From positions 186,001 through 250,000 of the forward strand of contig JAHDIH010000001.1 in NCBI GenBank assembly GCA_020630875.1: 64,000 nucleotides of DNA. Direction: 5' to 3'. Position numbers and translations under genes: made by a program. The notes under the pieces are model-generated. The model was given only the letters and a program-made list of their open reading frames with translations. It made no database searches and was not told where the DNA came from. The DNA is from Deltaproteobacteria bacterium. GTDB taxonomy: Bacteria; Myxococcota_A; Polyangia; Haliangiales; Haliangiaceae. This document shows positions 1 through 9,800 of the stretch, piece after piece (within the stretch, counting starts at the first letter, position 1; each line of letters begins with the position of its first letter).

Positions 1-2298
1 GGAGCCCGCGAGAACCACTAAAGGTGTGCCAGCTTCTTGGTACTTCATGGAGGCATCAAAGATGGACATTTGTTTGCCACTTGGAATGTGGGTGGTGATT
101 CCACCTTCGGTTCCTGGAGCGAGTAAGTTTCGAAGACGGATGTTGGCAAACGTTCCACGCATCATTACTTCATGGTTGCCGCGACGACTTCCATACGAAT
201 TAAAGTTAACCGGCTGTACGCCTTTCTCTTTCAAGTAGAGGCCCGCTGGGGAGTCCGCTGCAATGGCACCTGCCGGAGAGATATGATCGGTGGTAACGGT
301 ATCTCCAAGAAGCGCGAGCACTTTTGCTCCTGCAATGTCTTTCATTGGATCAATCGTTTTCTTCATACCGTCGAAGAACGGTGGTTTACGAATGTAAGTG
401 GAGTCTGCTTGCCAGTCGTAGATGCGTCCGTCACCGCTTTCGAGTTTTTGCCACTCTGGCGTGCCTTCCCATACTTGACCGTAACGTGAGGTAAACATTT
501 CTGTCGTAATGCACTTGCGCATGGTCTCGGTCACTTCTTGCGGCGTCGGCCAAAGGTCTTTGAGGTAAACGTCTTTGCCGTCTTTGTCTTGTCCCAGCGG
601 CGTATTGTTAATGTCGATGTTCATGGTTCCTGCGATGGCGTAGGCAACGACCAGAGGAGGAGAGGCTAAGTAGTTGGCTTTGACTACGGGACTAATCCGT
701 CCTTCAAAGTTTCTGTTACCAGATAAGACGGATGTGACGACCATGTTACCTTCGCTGACAGCGTCAGCGATGTTCTTGTTAACGGGACCAGAGTTGCCGA
801 TGCAAGTCGTGCATCCGTATCCCACCAAGTTAAACCCTAAAGCGTTTAGGTCGTCGGTCAAATTGGCGGCATCCAAGTACTCTGTTACCACTTGAGAACC
901 TGGAGCAAGACTTGTTTTCACCCAAGGCTTTGTTTTTAGTCCGAGTGCGCGAGCCTTGCGCGCTAGCAGTCCTGCGCCAATCATCACACTTGGATTAGAT
1001 GTATTGGTGCAGCTGGTAATTGCAGCGATCACGACGTGGCCGTCAGTCACGTCGAACGTACCTGCGTCTGTGGTTACATTCTTAGATTTACCCGTACCAC
1101 CAAGTGCTTCACAGGTTTTTGCCCAAGCTTGTTTCGACTCCGTGAGCGCGATGCGATCTTGTGGTCTTTTGGGACCGGCGATTGCGGGAACGATGGTATT
1201 CATGTCTAACGTCATCGTGTCGGTAAACGTCGGATCTTTGGTATCCTTGGTTCTGAACAAACGCTGCTCTTTGCAGTAACGCTCTACAAAATCAACATGC
1301 TTGGGATCTCGACCCGAGAAGCGCATGTAGTTGATCGTTTCGTCGTCCACTGGGAAGAAGCCCATGGTGGCTCCATATTCCGGGGCCATGTTGGCGATTG
1401 TCGCTCGGTCGGGAAGTGACAGAGAGTCTAGTCCTTCGCCGTAGAATTCTACGAACTTACCAACGACCCCTTTAGAGCGAAGCATTTCGACGATCCGCAA
1501 TACCAAGTCCGTTGCGGTAGCTCCTTCTGGAATCTTTCCAGTTAGTTTGAAACCAACCACTTGCGGAATTAGCATTGCAATGGGTTGGCCTAGAACTGCG
1601 GCCTCTGCTTCGATTCCACCAACGCCCCATCCCATGACGCCGATACCGTTAATCATGGTCGTATGAGAATCGGTTCCTACTAGCGTATCCGGGTACGCCA
1701 CCATCTCGCCGTTGACTTCTGTTTTGAAGACAAGTCTCGCTAAGTACTCTAGATTCACTTGATGAACGATGCCTGTTCCGGGAGGTACGACGCGCAAGTC
1801 TTTAAATGCTTGCTGGCCCCACTTTAGGAATTTGTATCGTTCTAAGTTTCGCTTGTATTCCATATCGACGTTCTTGCCGAACGCGGTGTGGGAACCGAAT
1901 GAGTCCACTTGAACGGAATGGTCGATAACCAAGTCGGAAGGTCTAACAGGGTTCATGTCTCCGGCATCGCCGCCAAGAGCCGTATAGGCTTCACGCATCG
2001 CTGCGAGGTCAACTACCGCTGGTACGCCAGTGAAATCTTGTAAGATGACTCGCGAAGGTCGGTAGGCCACTTCTTGCGTTGGTTTTGCTTTCGCATCCCA
2101 GTTGATTAATGCCTCAATATCGTCTTTGGTAACCGACGTTCCGTCTTCACCACGGAGTAGGTTTTCCAGAAGAATACGCAGTGAAAACGGCAGGTTATCG
2201 ATTTTTCCCGTGTTGTCTAGCGCGTCGAGGCGGTAGAGGGTTACGTTTTCTCCACCAATGTTAACGGTTGCTTTACTTCCAAAACTGTTGTTGCTCAT
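1..2298 (-). CDS. acnA: Aconitate hydratase, partial (3' end beyond left edge)
   Basis: Interconverts citrate and isocitrate in the TCA cycle using a [4Fe-4S] cluster; cytoplasmic. The 766 codons present read MSNNSFGSKATVNIGG at the start and cover most of the roughly 900-residue AcnA/IRP1-type enzyme. Visible family motifs include VGTDSHTTMINGIGVMGWGV, the cluster-ligand stretches SCTNTSNPSV and GYGCTTCIGNSGP, and, in the C-terminal swivel domain, LLGDTVTTDHISPAGAI and NSYGSRRGNHEVMMRGTFAN. The frame is open to base 1, so the last ~130 residues lie outside. The ATG at 2298 is preceded by GCGGA and, 9 nt upstream, by a perfect TATAAT. No oddities in the visible active-site residues. Confidence 0.97.
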   Translation of the reverse strand, partial: MSNNSFGSKATVNIGGENVTLYRLDALDNTGKIDNLPFSLRILLENLLRGEDGTSVTKDDIEALINWDAKAKPTQEVAYRPSRVILQDFTGVPAVVDLAAMREAYTALGGDAGDMNPVRPSDLVIDHSVQVDSFGSHTAFGKNVDMEYKRNLERYKFLKWGQQAFKDLRVVPPGTGIVHQVNLEYLARLVFKTEVNGEMVAYPDTLVGTDSHTTMINGIGVMGWGVGGIEAEAAVLGQPIAMLIPQVVGFKLTGKIPEGATATDLVLRIVEMLRSKGVVGKFVEFYGEGLDSLSLPDRATIANMAPEYGATMGFFPVDDETINYMRFSGRDPKHVDFVERYCKEQRLFRTKDTKDPTFTDTMTLDMNTIVPAIAGPKRPQDRIALTESKQAWAKTCEALGGTGKSKNVTTDAGTFDVTDGHVVIAAITSCTNTSNPSVMIGAGLLARKARALGLKTKPWVKTSLAPGSQVVTEYLDAANLTDDLNALGFNLVGYGCTTCIGNSGPVNKNIADAVSEGNMVVTSVLSGNRNFEGRISPVVKANYLASPPLVVAYAIAGTMNIDINNTPLGQDKDGKDVYLKDLWPTPQEVTETMRKCITTEMFTSRYGQVWEGTPEWQKLESGDGRIYDWQADSTYIRKPPFFDGMKKTIDPMKDIAGAKVLALLGDTVTTDHISPAGAIAADSPAGLYLKEKGVQPVNFNSYGSRRGNHEVMMRGTFANIRLRNLLAPGTEGGITTHIPSGKQMSIFDASMKYQEAGTPLVVLAGS

Positions 2299-2307
2299 TC
2301 CGCGTGC

Positions 2308-2313
2308 ATTATA
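2308..2313 (-). promoter_or_regulatory. Candidate -10 box of acnA
   Basis: On the minus strand the sequence reads TATAAT, followed by nine bases and then the acnA ATG. No convincing -35 box lies 16-18 bases upstream. If this is the real -10, transcription would begin within about three bases of the start codon. The perfect match could also be chance in an AT-rich gap. Confidence 0.35.
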
Positions 2314-2379
2314 CGCCCAGTACATTAATTAACCTATCTTGGGAGGGGCAAAAATCGAGCAAATTGCGAGCAATTATCA

Positions 2380-3219
2380 ATGTCGGTCCCCCAAAGTATG
2401 GTTTGCGCGATGAGCGAAGAAAGAAGCCGACTTCGCGACGTAATTTACGAGATTATCTTTGAAGCGGATACGCCGATGGGTAAGTTATTCGACGTCGCTT
2501 TGCTGTGGACGATCCTGGCCGCGGTGCTCTTGGTGATGTTGCAGTCGGTGCAGTCCTATGCGGCACAATTCCATGAAGAGTTTTGGCATGCAGAATTGGT
2601 AATTTCCCTCTTCTTCACAGTGGAATACATCTTGCGTATCTACAGCGCCAAAGATCGTAAGAAGTACATGTTCTCGTTTTTTGGAATTGTTGACATCGTT
2701 TCGTTGATTCCGTTTTATCTCGGACTTTATTTTGACGGTGCCGCCACCTTAGCGACCATTCGAGTCACTCGGTTGTTGCGCGTTTTCTTAGTTTTGAAAC
2801 TGAGAATGTTTGTGGGGGAGGGCCGCCGTCTTTGGCAAGCTCTTTGGAGAAGTCGTCACAAGATCGCGGTGTTCTTTGGATTCGTTGTCACGCTCGCAAT
2901 TGTGGTTGGTTCCCTAATGTATTTGATTGAAGGCGGTCAAAATGAGAGTTTTAGTAACATTCCTGTAAGTCTGTATTGGGCAATTGTCACCATGACTACC
3001 GTCGGCTACGGAGACCTATCGCCGCAAACGCCCTTAGGGCAATTTTTTGCAAGTACGTTAATGATAATGGGCTATGCGATCATTGCCGTGCCCACAGGAA
3101 TCGTTAGCGCGGAGCTGGTTCAAAACGGCGAAGAAGGAGCGCAAGCTTGCGCTGAATGTGGATTGCAAACGCATCAAGAAGATGCGCGCTACTGTCGTGG
3201 TTGCGGGAAGGCTTTATGA
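2380..3219 (+). CDS. Voltage-gated potassium channel with C-terminal zinc ribbon
   Basis: A six-transmembrane Kv-type channel of the inner membrane. From the first ATG, S1 is about residues 38-57, S2 71-89, S3 98-116, S4 122-142, S5 161-183 and S6 222-246. S4 carries Arg at 128, 131 and 134, the every-third-residue spacing of a voltage sensor. The pore has the potassium selectivity filter TVGYGD at 207-212. After S6 the cytoplasmic tail is short and holds two CxxC pairs (CAEC at 257-260, CRGC at 272-275), i.e. a zinc ribbon in place of the usual RCK or cyclic-nucleotide domain. In-frame ATGs at 2398 and 2410 are alternative starts; none has a strong ribosome site. The stop codon overlaps the next gene's start (ATGA), so the two are probably translationally coupled. 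Confidence 0.92.
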   Translation: MSVPQSMVCAMSEERSRLRDVIYEIIFEADTPMGKLFDVALLWTILAAVLLVMLQSVQSYAAQFHEEFWHAELVISLFFTVEYILRIYSAKDRKKYMFSFFGIVDIVSLIPFYLGLYFDGAATLATIRVTRLLRVFLVLKLRMFVGEGRRLWQALWRSRHKIAVFFGFVVTLAIVVGSLMYLIEGGQNESFSNIPVSLYWAIVTMTTVGYGDLSPQTPLGQFFASTLMIMGYAIIAVPTGIVSAELVQNGEEGAQACAECGLQTHQEDARYCRGCGKAL

Positions 3220-4388
3220 CAATTACCCTAATTGATGACGTAGTAGAAGTAGCAAAGATTGCGAAACGAATCCAGGTTGCGGGAGAGTTTGCAATCGACT
3301 TAGAGTTTGTGTCGGAAGGGCGCTACATTCCGGACTTGGCACTGATGCAACTTGCTTGGCGTGAGTCGGGAAAGGTTGCAACCGCAATTATTGATTGCGT
3401 GAACGTTGACGCGAGCGAGGCGGCAAAACTCGTTGCAGACGATACGTTGGCCACCGTGATTCACTCTGGCCGGCAAGATCTACAACTGCTTCATCAGAAA
3501 TTTGGAGTGGTTGCTAGTAACATTTTTGACACGCAGATTGCCGCGGCTTTTCTGGGAATGGGAGAACAACTCGGGTTAGCGAAACTCTTAGCGGCTATGG
3601 TTTCCGTCAAAGTGGATAAGAGTCAGCAGTTTACAAAGTGGACGAAGCGTCCGCTAACTGCAAAACAGCTGGACTATGCCCTGTCGGACGTGCTCCATTT
3701 GCTAGACGTTTCTGATATGTTGCAAAATCAACTCGACCAACGTGGTCGAAGAACATGGTGCGATGACGAGGCACAGAGTTTGATCGCTGTAAGCACGAGC
3801 CAAACCGATCCAGAAACTGCCTACCTTTCCATTAGAGGACATCAGTCTCTAAAGCCGAAGTCACTCGGCGCACTGGCGAAGCTGGCCGCCCTTCGTGCCA
3901 ATATTGTTGCTGAGACCAATCAGCCACCCTCTTGGGTCATCGGTGACAAGTCCATGATAGAGGCTTGCCGGCGCTTGACCACCAGTGCGTCAGCTATTGG
4001 CAACATTCGAGGGGTGAAACCCAATGCGATTAAAAGGTGGGGCAAAGAGATGGCAAAAGCGATAGAGCACGGCAAGAGTGAGCCCATCGATATCGGGCGC
4101 ATCTCGCAAGATGTGTTATCTCCGGAACAACAGTCGTTGTCTTCTATTCTCGTGGGAATCGTCGCGGTCCAATGCGCAGAAGAGGAAATCGCCAATCGAT
4201 TTGTCGCGACCAAAAAACAAATCGACAAACTTACGTCTTGGGCTACCAGTAACGTCGACAAACCGCAGCCAGACTTACCGGTGCTGTCGGGTTGGCGACT
4301 GGAGTTGGTAGGACAAGCATTATTAGACTTCTTGGCCGGTAAAATTGCGATTGTGTATCGCGATGGTGCTTTGCGATTCTCTTCTTAG
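3216..4388 (+). CDS. rnd: Ribonuclease D
   Basis: A 3'-5' exoribonuclease of the DEDDy family that trims the 3' ends of tRNA and other stable RNA precursors. Exo I is AIDLE (D28, E30), Exo II is HSGRQDLQLL (D88) and Exo III is YALSD (Y154, D158), so the metal-binding residues and tyrosine are all present. Two HRDC-type helical modules follow, about residues 215-275 and 300-380, the latter ending in LSGWRLELVG typical of Rnd. The start at 3216 is chosen because ATGA overlaps the channel stop and GGGAAGG lies just upstream; an earlier ATG at 3156 would overlap the channel gene more deeply. Length 390 aa, normal for the family. Confidence 0.93.
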   Translation: MTITLIDDVVEVAKIAKRIQVAGEFAIDLEFVSEGRYIPDLALMQLAWRESGKVATAIIDCVNVDASEAAKLVADDTLATVIHSGRQDLQLLHQKFGVVASNIFDTQIAAAFLGMGEQLGLAKLLAAMVSVKVDKSQQFTKWTKRPLTAKQLDYALSDVLHLLDVSDMLQNQLDQRGRRTWCDDEAQSLIAVSTSQTDPETAYLSIRGHQSLKPKSLGALAKLAALRANIVAETNQPPSWVIGDKSMIEACRRLTTSASAIGNIRGVKPNAIKRWGKEMAKAIEHGKSEPIDIGRISQDVLSPEQQSLSSILVGIVAVQCAEEEIANRFVATKKQIDKLTSWATSNVDKPQPDLPVLSGWRLELVGQALLDFLAGKIAIVYRDGALRFSS

Positions 4389-4882
4389 GAGTACCCAGGG
4401 GCGTAAAATAGTAGCGAACGCAAGCGTTGTTGATGATGGGCGTTGGGCACCCAGTCGGGAAGCTTTTCACCACCATCAATACCGGTATGGGGGCTGTCGA
4501 ACGCCAAAGACTTTTTCCTCTTGCCCTTGAGCAAAACCAAAGCCCCATTGGTCTCGGGACCCGTATCAGACATGGTCTTGCCTAGTTGTTTGCGAAAATG
4601 GCGACCTCCCACCCTCAGCATTGCCGCCCGTTTTCCATCGCCTGTTTTTATCCATTGAACAATAGCATCGGTATCGATAGTGGAAACTTTGACCATCACC
4701 TTAGGATTTAGCTTTTGTTCGTTTTCTTTTAGCCAGTGGAACGTATTTGCGAAACCTGCACCTATATAAGTCCGAGTCAGTGGAAAAAGAGAAAAGCCTT
4801 CAATTTGCGTGTCTATCAAGGTTTCTATTAGAAACGAGGCTGCTTGACCAAAAGGCGCCGACTTATTTTTCGCTAGGCTCAC
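4385..4882 (-). CDS. Hypothetical protein, 165 aa
   Basis: Not recognised. A GTG-initiated frame converging on rnd, with the two stop codons overlapping by four bases. The product is soluble-looking, basic and has no cysteines, signal peptide or membrane segment. The C-terminal half is the more structured-looking part (GDGKRAAMLRVGGRHFRKQL, then TGPETNGALVLLKGKRKKS). Support is the long frame, its exact fit between rnd and the next gene, and the absence of a better frame; no function is proposed. Confidence 0.65.
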   Translation of the reverse strand: MSLAKNKSAPFGQAASFLIETLIDTQIEGFSLFPLTRTYIGAGFANTFHWLKENEQKLNPKVMVKVSTIDTDAIVQWIKTGDGKRAAMLRVGGRHFRKQLGKTMSDTGPETNGALVLLKGKRKKSLAFDSPHTGIDGGEKLPDWVPNAHHQQRLRSLLFYAPGYS

Positions 4883-5011
4883 GCCGTTACTTTAACTGCA
4901 TGCCACGTGAAAAACAAAACTACATCTCCACCGATGAAGGATACTGTGAGAACGAATTTACATCAGTATTTCCCAGCAACGCACTGAATTTTCTGACATA
5001 ATATCGGAAGG

Positions 5012-6829
5012 GTGGGACGCAACTTTCTTATAGGCACGTGGGTGTTTTTGCTATTCACTTCCGCCTCGTATGCGCAAACGCAGGCACCAGATCTGGCGGT
5101 GGAGCGGTTTAGATTGGCAGTGGATCGTGGTGGAATTCTCGATGTCGAGTGGGGGGCAATCTCAACGCCGAGAAGTTGGAGTCTTGGGGCCTGGGTTGGT
5201 TATTCCGAAAACCTGATCAACGTAATCGATGCTACCACCGGAGAGCGTCAGGGGTCTTTGATCGGTCCGCGTGTTGGGGGCAACTTTCATTTTACGTACG
5301 GCGTAAGTGAGCGAGTTCAATTCTCCATGGTATTGCCGGTAATTTGGTTTCAGCAGAGAAGTGGTACGCAAGGGGTTCCCATTGTTAATCCCGTTGCCGG
5401 AGTCGCCGACTTGAGGTTGGTGCCCAAGATACTGCTGGTGAGTCAAAGAAAAAGATTTCTTAGCCTTTCTATTCTACCCGGTATCACCGTGCCATCTGCG
5501 TCCAACGAGACCAACAGCGAAAATCAAGTAACCTTCGAACCGGAGCTGGCCTTGTCCAAAGCTTGGGGGGCCTCACGATTCGCACTAAACGTTGGGTATA
5601 AGTCGAGAAACCGGCGAGTTCTCCAAAACCTAGTAGCTGATGATGAATTGATTCTGAGAGCGGGATTCGCATACCGACTTGCGAGAAACCGTAGTTTCCC
5701 AATGGAAGTGAGCGGCAGTGCTTCGCTGTTTCAAGGAGTGCAAAGTGGAGCTAACCGAGGGCAAACTGGGGCGGAAGTAAAGGTGGGGTACACTGTAGGG
5801 TTGACTGAGAATTTCCAACTTACTGCTGCAGGTGGCTATGGTCTATTAGAAGGTTACGGAACGCCAGACAAACGTTTTTTGATTGCTGTCAAAGGCGGGC
5901 GTTCGGGAGTCGACCAAGATGGCGACGGCATTTGGGATCGCTTTGACCGATGTCCCGCCTACAAAGAAGATTTCGACAATTACGAAGACCAAGACGGATG
6001 TCCTGAGGAGAACTTGGTGGGACATGATGGCAAGGAAATCGATAAGGAAGAGACTCCTAACCAAACGAAAGAGTGGGACGGAACAGGCCCACGGCCATTC
6101 AATTCGGTCTCTCAGGATGATTCCGATGGTGATGGTTTTGCCAACGATGTGGATCAATGTCCGAATGAGGCAGAAACGGTCAATCAATACCAAGACTACG
6201 ACGGCTGCCCTGATGAAGCGCCTACGTATCCAACCGTAGGTGAAACCCCGGAAGAAAAGCGCCGTCGTGAATTGCAGGAAGCGTATTTAAGACAGCAACT
6301 TTTAACAGATAAGCTTCGCGCCGAATACGAAAAGAGCAGACCTCTGGATGGACTTCTCGGATTCAAAGTAAACGACAGCGACGGTGATGGCGTATCTGAT
6401 AGGGATGACTATTGTCCGCAAGAAAAAGGAATGAAACAAAACTCTGGGTGTGCGCAGATGCCAGCGATAGTCATTGACGGCACAAGATTGATAAACAAGA
6501 TCGAATTCAAAAAGGAAAGCGACGAAATCAAGCCGACAAGCTACGTGGTAGTCGATGACTTGGCGGCGTTCTTAAAACAGCATCCTGCAATTATCGCCAA
6601 TATCGAAGGACATACTGACGGTGTAGGGGAAAGAAAGATGCATGCGTATCTGTCTCTTGCGAGAGCGGATGCTGTGAAAGCCTATCTCATAAAGAAAGGC
6701 ATTAGCAAAAAACGAATCGAGACGATCGGCAAGGGCTATTCGCGACGTATCCATACTGACGAATACAGCGTGCGTGGGCGTACCGCGAACCGACGCGCGG
6801 AAGTTTACTTCAAACGACGCGACAAGTAG
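5012..6829 (+). CDS. OmpA-family outer membrane protein with TSP3 repeats
   Basis: A secreted envelope protein of 605 aa. Residues 1-21 form a signal peptide ending SASYA. Residues ~25-290 look like an outer-membrane beta-barrel with alternating aromatic strands. Three TSP3-type calcium-binding modules follow: DQDGDGIWDRFDRCP near 296, DSDGDGFANDVDQCP near 370 and DSDGDGVSDRDDYCP near 455. The last ~110 residues are an OmpA-like peptidoglycan-binding domain (IEGHTDG, then GRTANRRAEVYF). This is the layout of OmpA-type proteins that tie the outer membrane to the wall through a calcium-stiffened linker. GTG start with GGAAGG very close upstream. It lies 45 bases upstream of the giant TSP3 protein on the same strand, so the two are likely co-expressed. 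Confidence 0.92.
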   Translation: MGRNFLIGTWVFLLFTSASYAQTQAPDLAVERFRLAVDRGGILDVEWGAISTPRSWSLGAWVGYSENLINVIDATTGERQGSLIGPRVGGNFHFTYGVSERVQFSMVLPVIWFQQRSGTQGVPIVNPVAGVADLRLVPKILLVSQRKRFLSLSILPGITVPSASNETNSENQVTFEPELALSKAWGASRFALNVGYKSRNRRVLQNLVADDELILRAGFAYRLARNRSFPMEVSGSASLFQGVQSGANRGQTGAEVKVGYTVGLTENFQLTAAGGYGLLEGYGTPDKRFLIAVKGGRSGVDQDGDGIWDRFDRCPAYKEDFDNYEDQDGCPEENLVGHDGKEIDKEETPNQTKEWDGTGPRPFNSVSQDDSDGDGFANDVDQCPNEAETVNQYQDYDGCPDEAPTYPTVGETPEEKRRRELQEAYLRQQLLTDKLRAEYEKSRPLDGLLGFKVNDSDGDGVSDRDDYCPQEKGMKQNSGCAQMPAIVIDGTRLINKIEFKKESDEIKPTSYVVVDDLAAFLKQHPAIIANIEGHTDGVGERKMHAYLSLARADAVKAYLIKKGISKKRIETIGKGYSRRIHTDEYSVRGRTANRRAEVYFKRRDK

Positions 6830-6874
6830 ACGAACGTAAGTCTACGCCGACATTTCACCCGTTTCGCACGAGCG

Positions 6875-9800
6875 TTGAATGGGATACAATTTAGTGTGGG
6901 GCGTGTTGGGATAATATTGCTGTTGTTAGTGGGCGGATGCTCCGAGACCAAAAGTAATTACGCTACGTCATCTTTGTCTTTGACGTACGACTGCTCCAGT
7001 CAAAGTGACATTCCACTGAGTGAGTGCCAAGCGCTTGTAGCGTTGTACAACAGTGCGGGAGGAACTGGCTGGAGTACTCAAACCAACTGGGGGACGACGG
7101 CACCTTCCCTTTGGCACGGCGTAGTCGTGAGTAACGAGCGGGTTTCGTCTTTGCAGCTGACCAACAACAATTTGATTGGAAGTTTGCCTGTAGCGTTAAA
7201 AGAGCTCAAAGCGATCCGTAGTTTGAAGTTAAACGACAACGCTCTTTCCGGCGAGATTCCCTACGATTTATTTGCATCTCTTAGCTATACAGATTTTATC
7301 TGGTTGGACGGAAATAATTGTTTGACCATTGATGCTCACCCGGACTTTTCTGCATGGCTTAACGAAAAAAATCCCAATTGGTATGATGGCTGCGTAGACG
7401 ATGATGGTGATGGCGTTCCGCAGTCTTTAGATAGTAACGATGCCGATGCCAGCGCTTGCCGCGATAGTGACGGTGATGGTTGTGATGACTGCATTACGTC
7501 TGGCGCCGACCACTCCGGAGGAAACCGAATTGACGACAACACAGATGGCGATGCGGACTGCAATGACGTGGATACAGATGATGATGGTGATGGCATCGCA
7601 GATGCCTTGGACGTTTGCCCACTGGTGGCAGACCCCGCGCAAGCCAATGGTGACGGGGATGCCTTTGGTGATCTTTGTGATGACGATTGGGATAATGACG
7701 GAATCTGCAACGTTTCAAGTTACAGCGAGCAAGGATGCATTTTGGGACCAGATCCTCAACCCACCAGCGACCAAATTTGTGGTGACCTAGATCGGGATAC
7801 TTGCGATAATTGTTCGGCTGAAGAGTCTAGTGATGATGACAACGACTCGATATGTAACAATGGAGACTACAGCGGTGCGATTGTAAACTGCAATTTGACG
7901 CTGACCAGCTCTCCCACCTTTGTCCTTAGTGAACCCACCGGGGTTTCTGTGGTGACGTTGAGCGGAAGTCCGGGGTGTGCTTACTCAGTCAATTTAGATG
8001 GAGAAAACTTAGCTGGCGCATTTGATATTGTCATAGAAGAGGGGCTGCACGGAACGCTTGATGCTAATGGCAGTGGCACGCTAACGCTGATGGTACTCGA
8101 CGATCAACAGGCTGAGCTCGAAGAAAGTTTTCACTTTACCGTAAACAGTAGTAACTCCATTTTAGTGGAAGGTGCTGTCTTTGATGATGTCGACTCTGGG
8201 TGTGCGGACGCTGACGGAGATAGCCGATGCGATGCGGTAGACGTTTGCCCCAATGGGCTGGCGTCAGGTGGTGATGCAGACGGCGACGGTTGTCAATCTT
8301 CCGAAGATAACTGTCCGCTTCTGTGGAACGACCAGACGGACGTGGATGGTGATGGAGCCGGAAACATCTGCGACGTGTGTCCGGAAGACGCTACCAATGA
8401 TGGGGACGGCGATTCGCTATGTGGTGGAACACCGGATTTCGACAACTGTCCCACCGTCAACAATCCTGGGCAAGTTGATACTGATGGAGACGGAGTGGGA
8501 GACGACTGCGATTTGGACTCGGACAATGATGGAGTTGACGATGCTGCTGATCCTCAGCCGCTAAACCCAGATGTTTGCGGTGACAGTGATGCTGATAGTT
8601 GCGACGATTGTACAGTTGGCGTTGATGATTTTGGCACTTCGGTAGACTCCACTCCAGGTAACGATGGTCCCGATTTTGATGGCGACGGACTTTGCGATGC
8701 GGGAGATGGAGACATCGATGGCGATGGCTCCGCAAACTTGGAGGACACGCAAGACTTCAATCCTATGATTTGTACCGATTCGGACTTTGATACCTGCGAC
8801 GATTGCACCAGTGGGATGAGAAACCCTGCGAGTGATGGCCCAGACTTTGATGGCGACGGAATCTGCAACGATGGAGATTCCGACAACGACAATGATGGTG
8901 TTGCCAACTTTGGCGATCCTCATCCTCTAAATCCTGACCTTTGCGGCGACACGGATGGGGATAGTTGCGATGACTGCAGCGTTGGCAGTGATGATTTTGG
9001 GCCTCAGAGAGATGATTTGCCAGGGAGTGACGGCCCCGACTTGGATGGCGATGGCTTGTGCGACGATGGCGACAACGACGACGACAACGACGGCGTGATA
9101 GAAAGTTTGGACAGTGATGACAGAAACAATAGCGTTTGTTTCGACAGTGATGCTGATGGCTGCGACGATTGCAGTATCGGTAGTGATGGCTTTGGCCCTA
9201 ACCCTGACAGTTCTACCACGAATGACGGACCTGATGCCGACGGGGATGGTACCTGCGATGTTACAGATAGCGATGACGACAATGATGGAGTATCTGACGT
9301 AGATGAACTGTTACGCTTAAGTGACCCGCTTGATGCGAACTCCTGTGGCGATACGGATGGTGATATGTGCGATGACTGCGCTATAGGATTCGATGGGACA
9401 GGACCGCAACCTGACAGTCGTCCGTCGAATGATGGACCTGACTTCGATGGCGATGGCCAGTGCGACGTGGGCGACCCGGACGATGACGACGATGGGGTCG
9501 ACGACGTAAACGACACGGACACTAAAAATAGATTTTTATGCGGCGATACGGACGCTGACACTTGTGATGATTGCGTGTCCGGCAGCTTTGCCGTCGGAAG
9601 TGATGGTATCGATTTGGACTCTGATGGACTCTGCGATAGTGGGGACCCAGATGATGACAACGACGGAGTTGACGATACCGTTGAACCGACCACGTCGCTT
9701 GATCCAAACTTATGTGGCGACAGCGATGGCGACCTTTGCGATGACTGCTCTGTTGGTAGCGACGATTTTGGCCCAGCCATCGATGCTCTGCCCGACAGTG

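Noticed and set aside
5162-5446. Minus-strand frame inside the OmpA-type gene
   Set aside because: Shadow of a strongly supported coding sequence with signal peptide and domains on the plus strand.
7336-7710. Other antisense Ser/Pro-rich frames in the TSP3 gene
   Set aside because: Same codon-bias shadow effect; no independent support.
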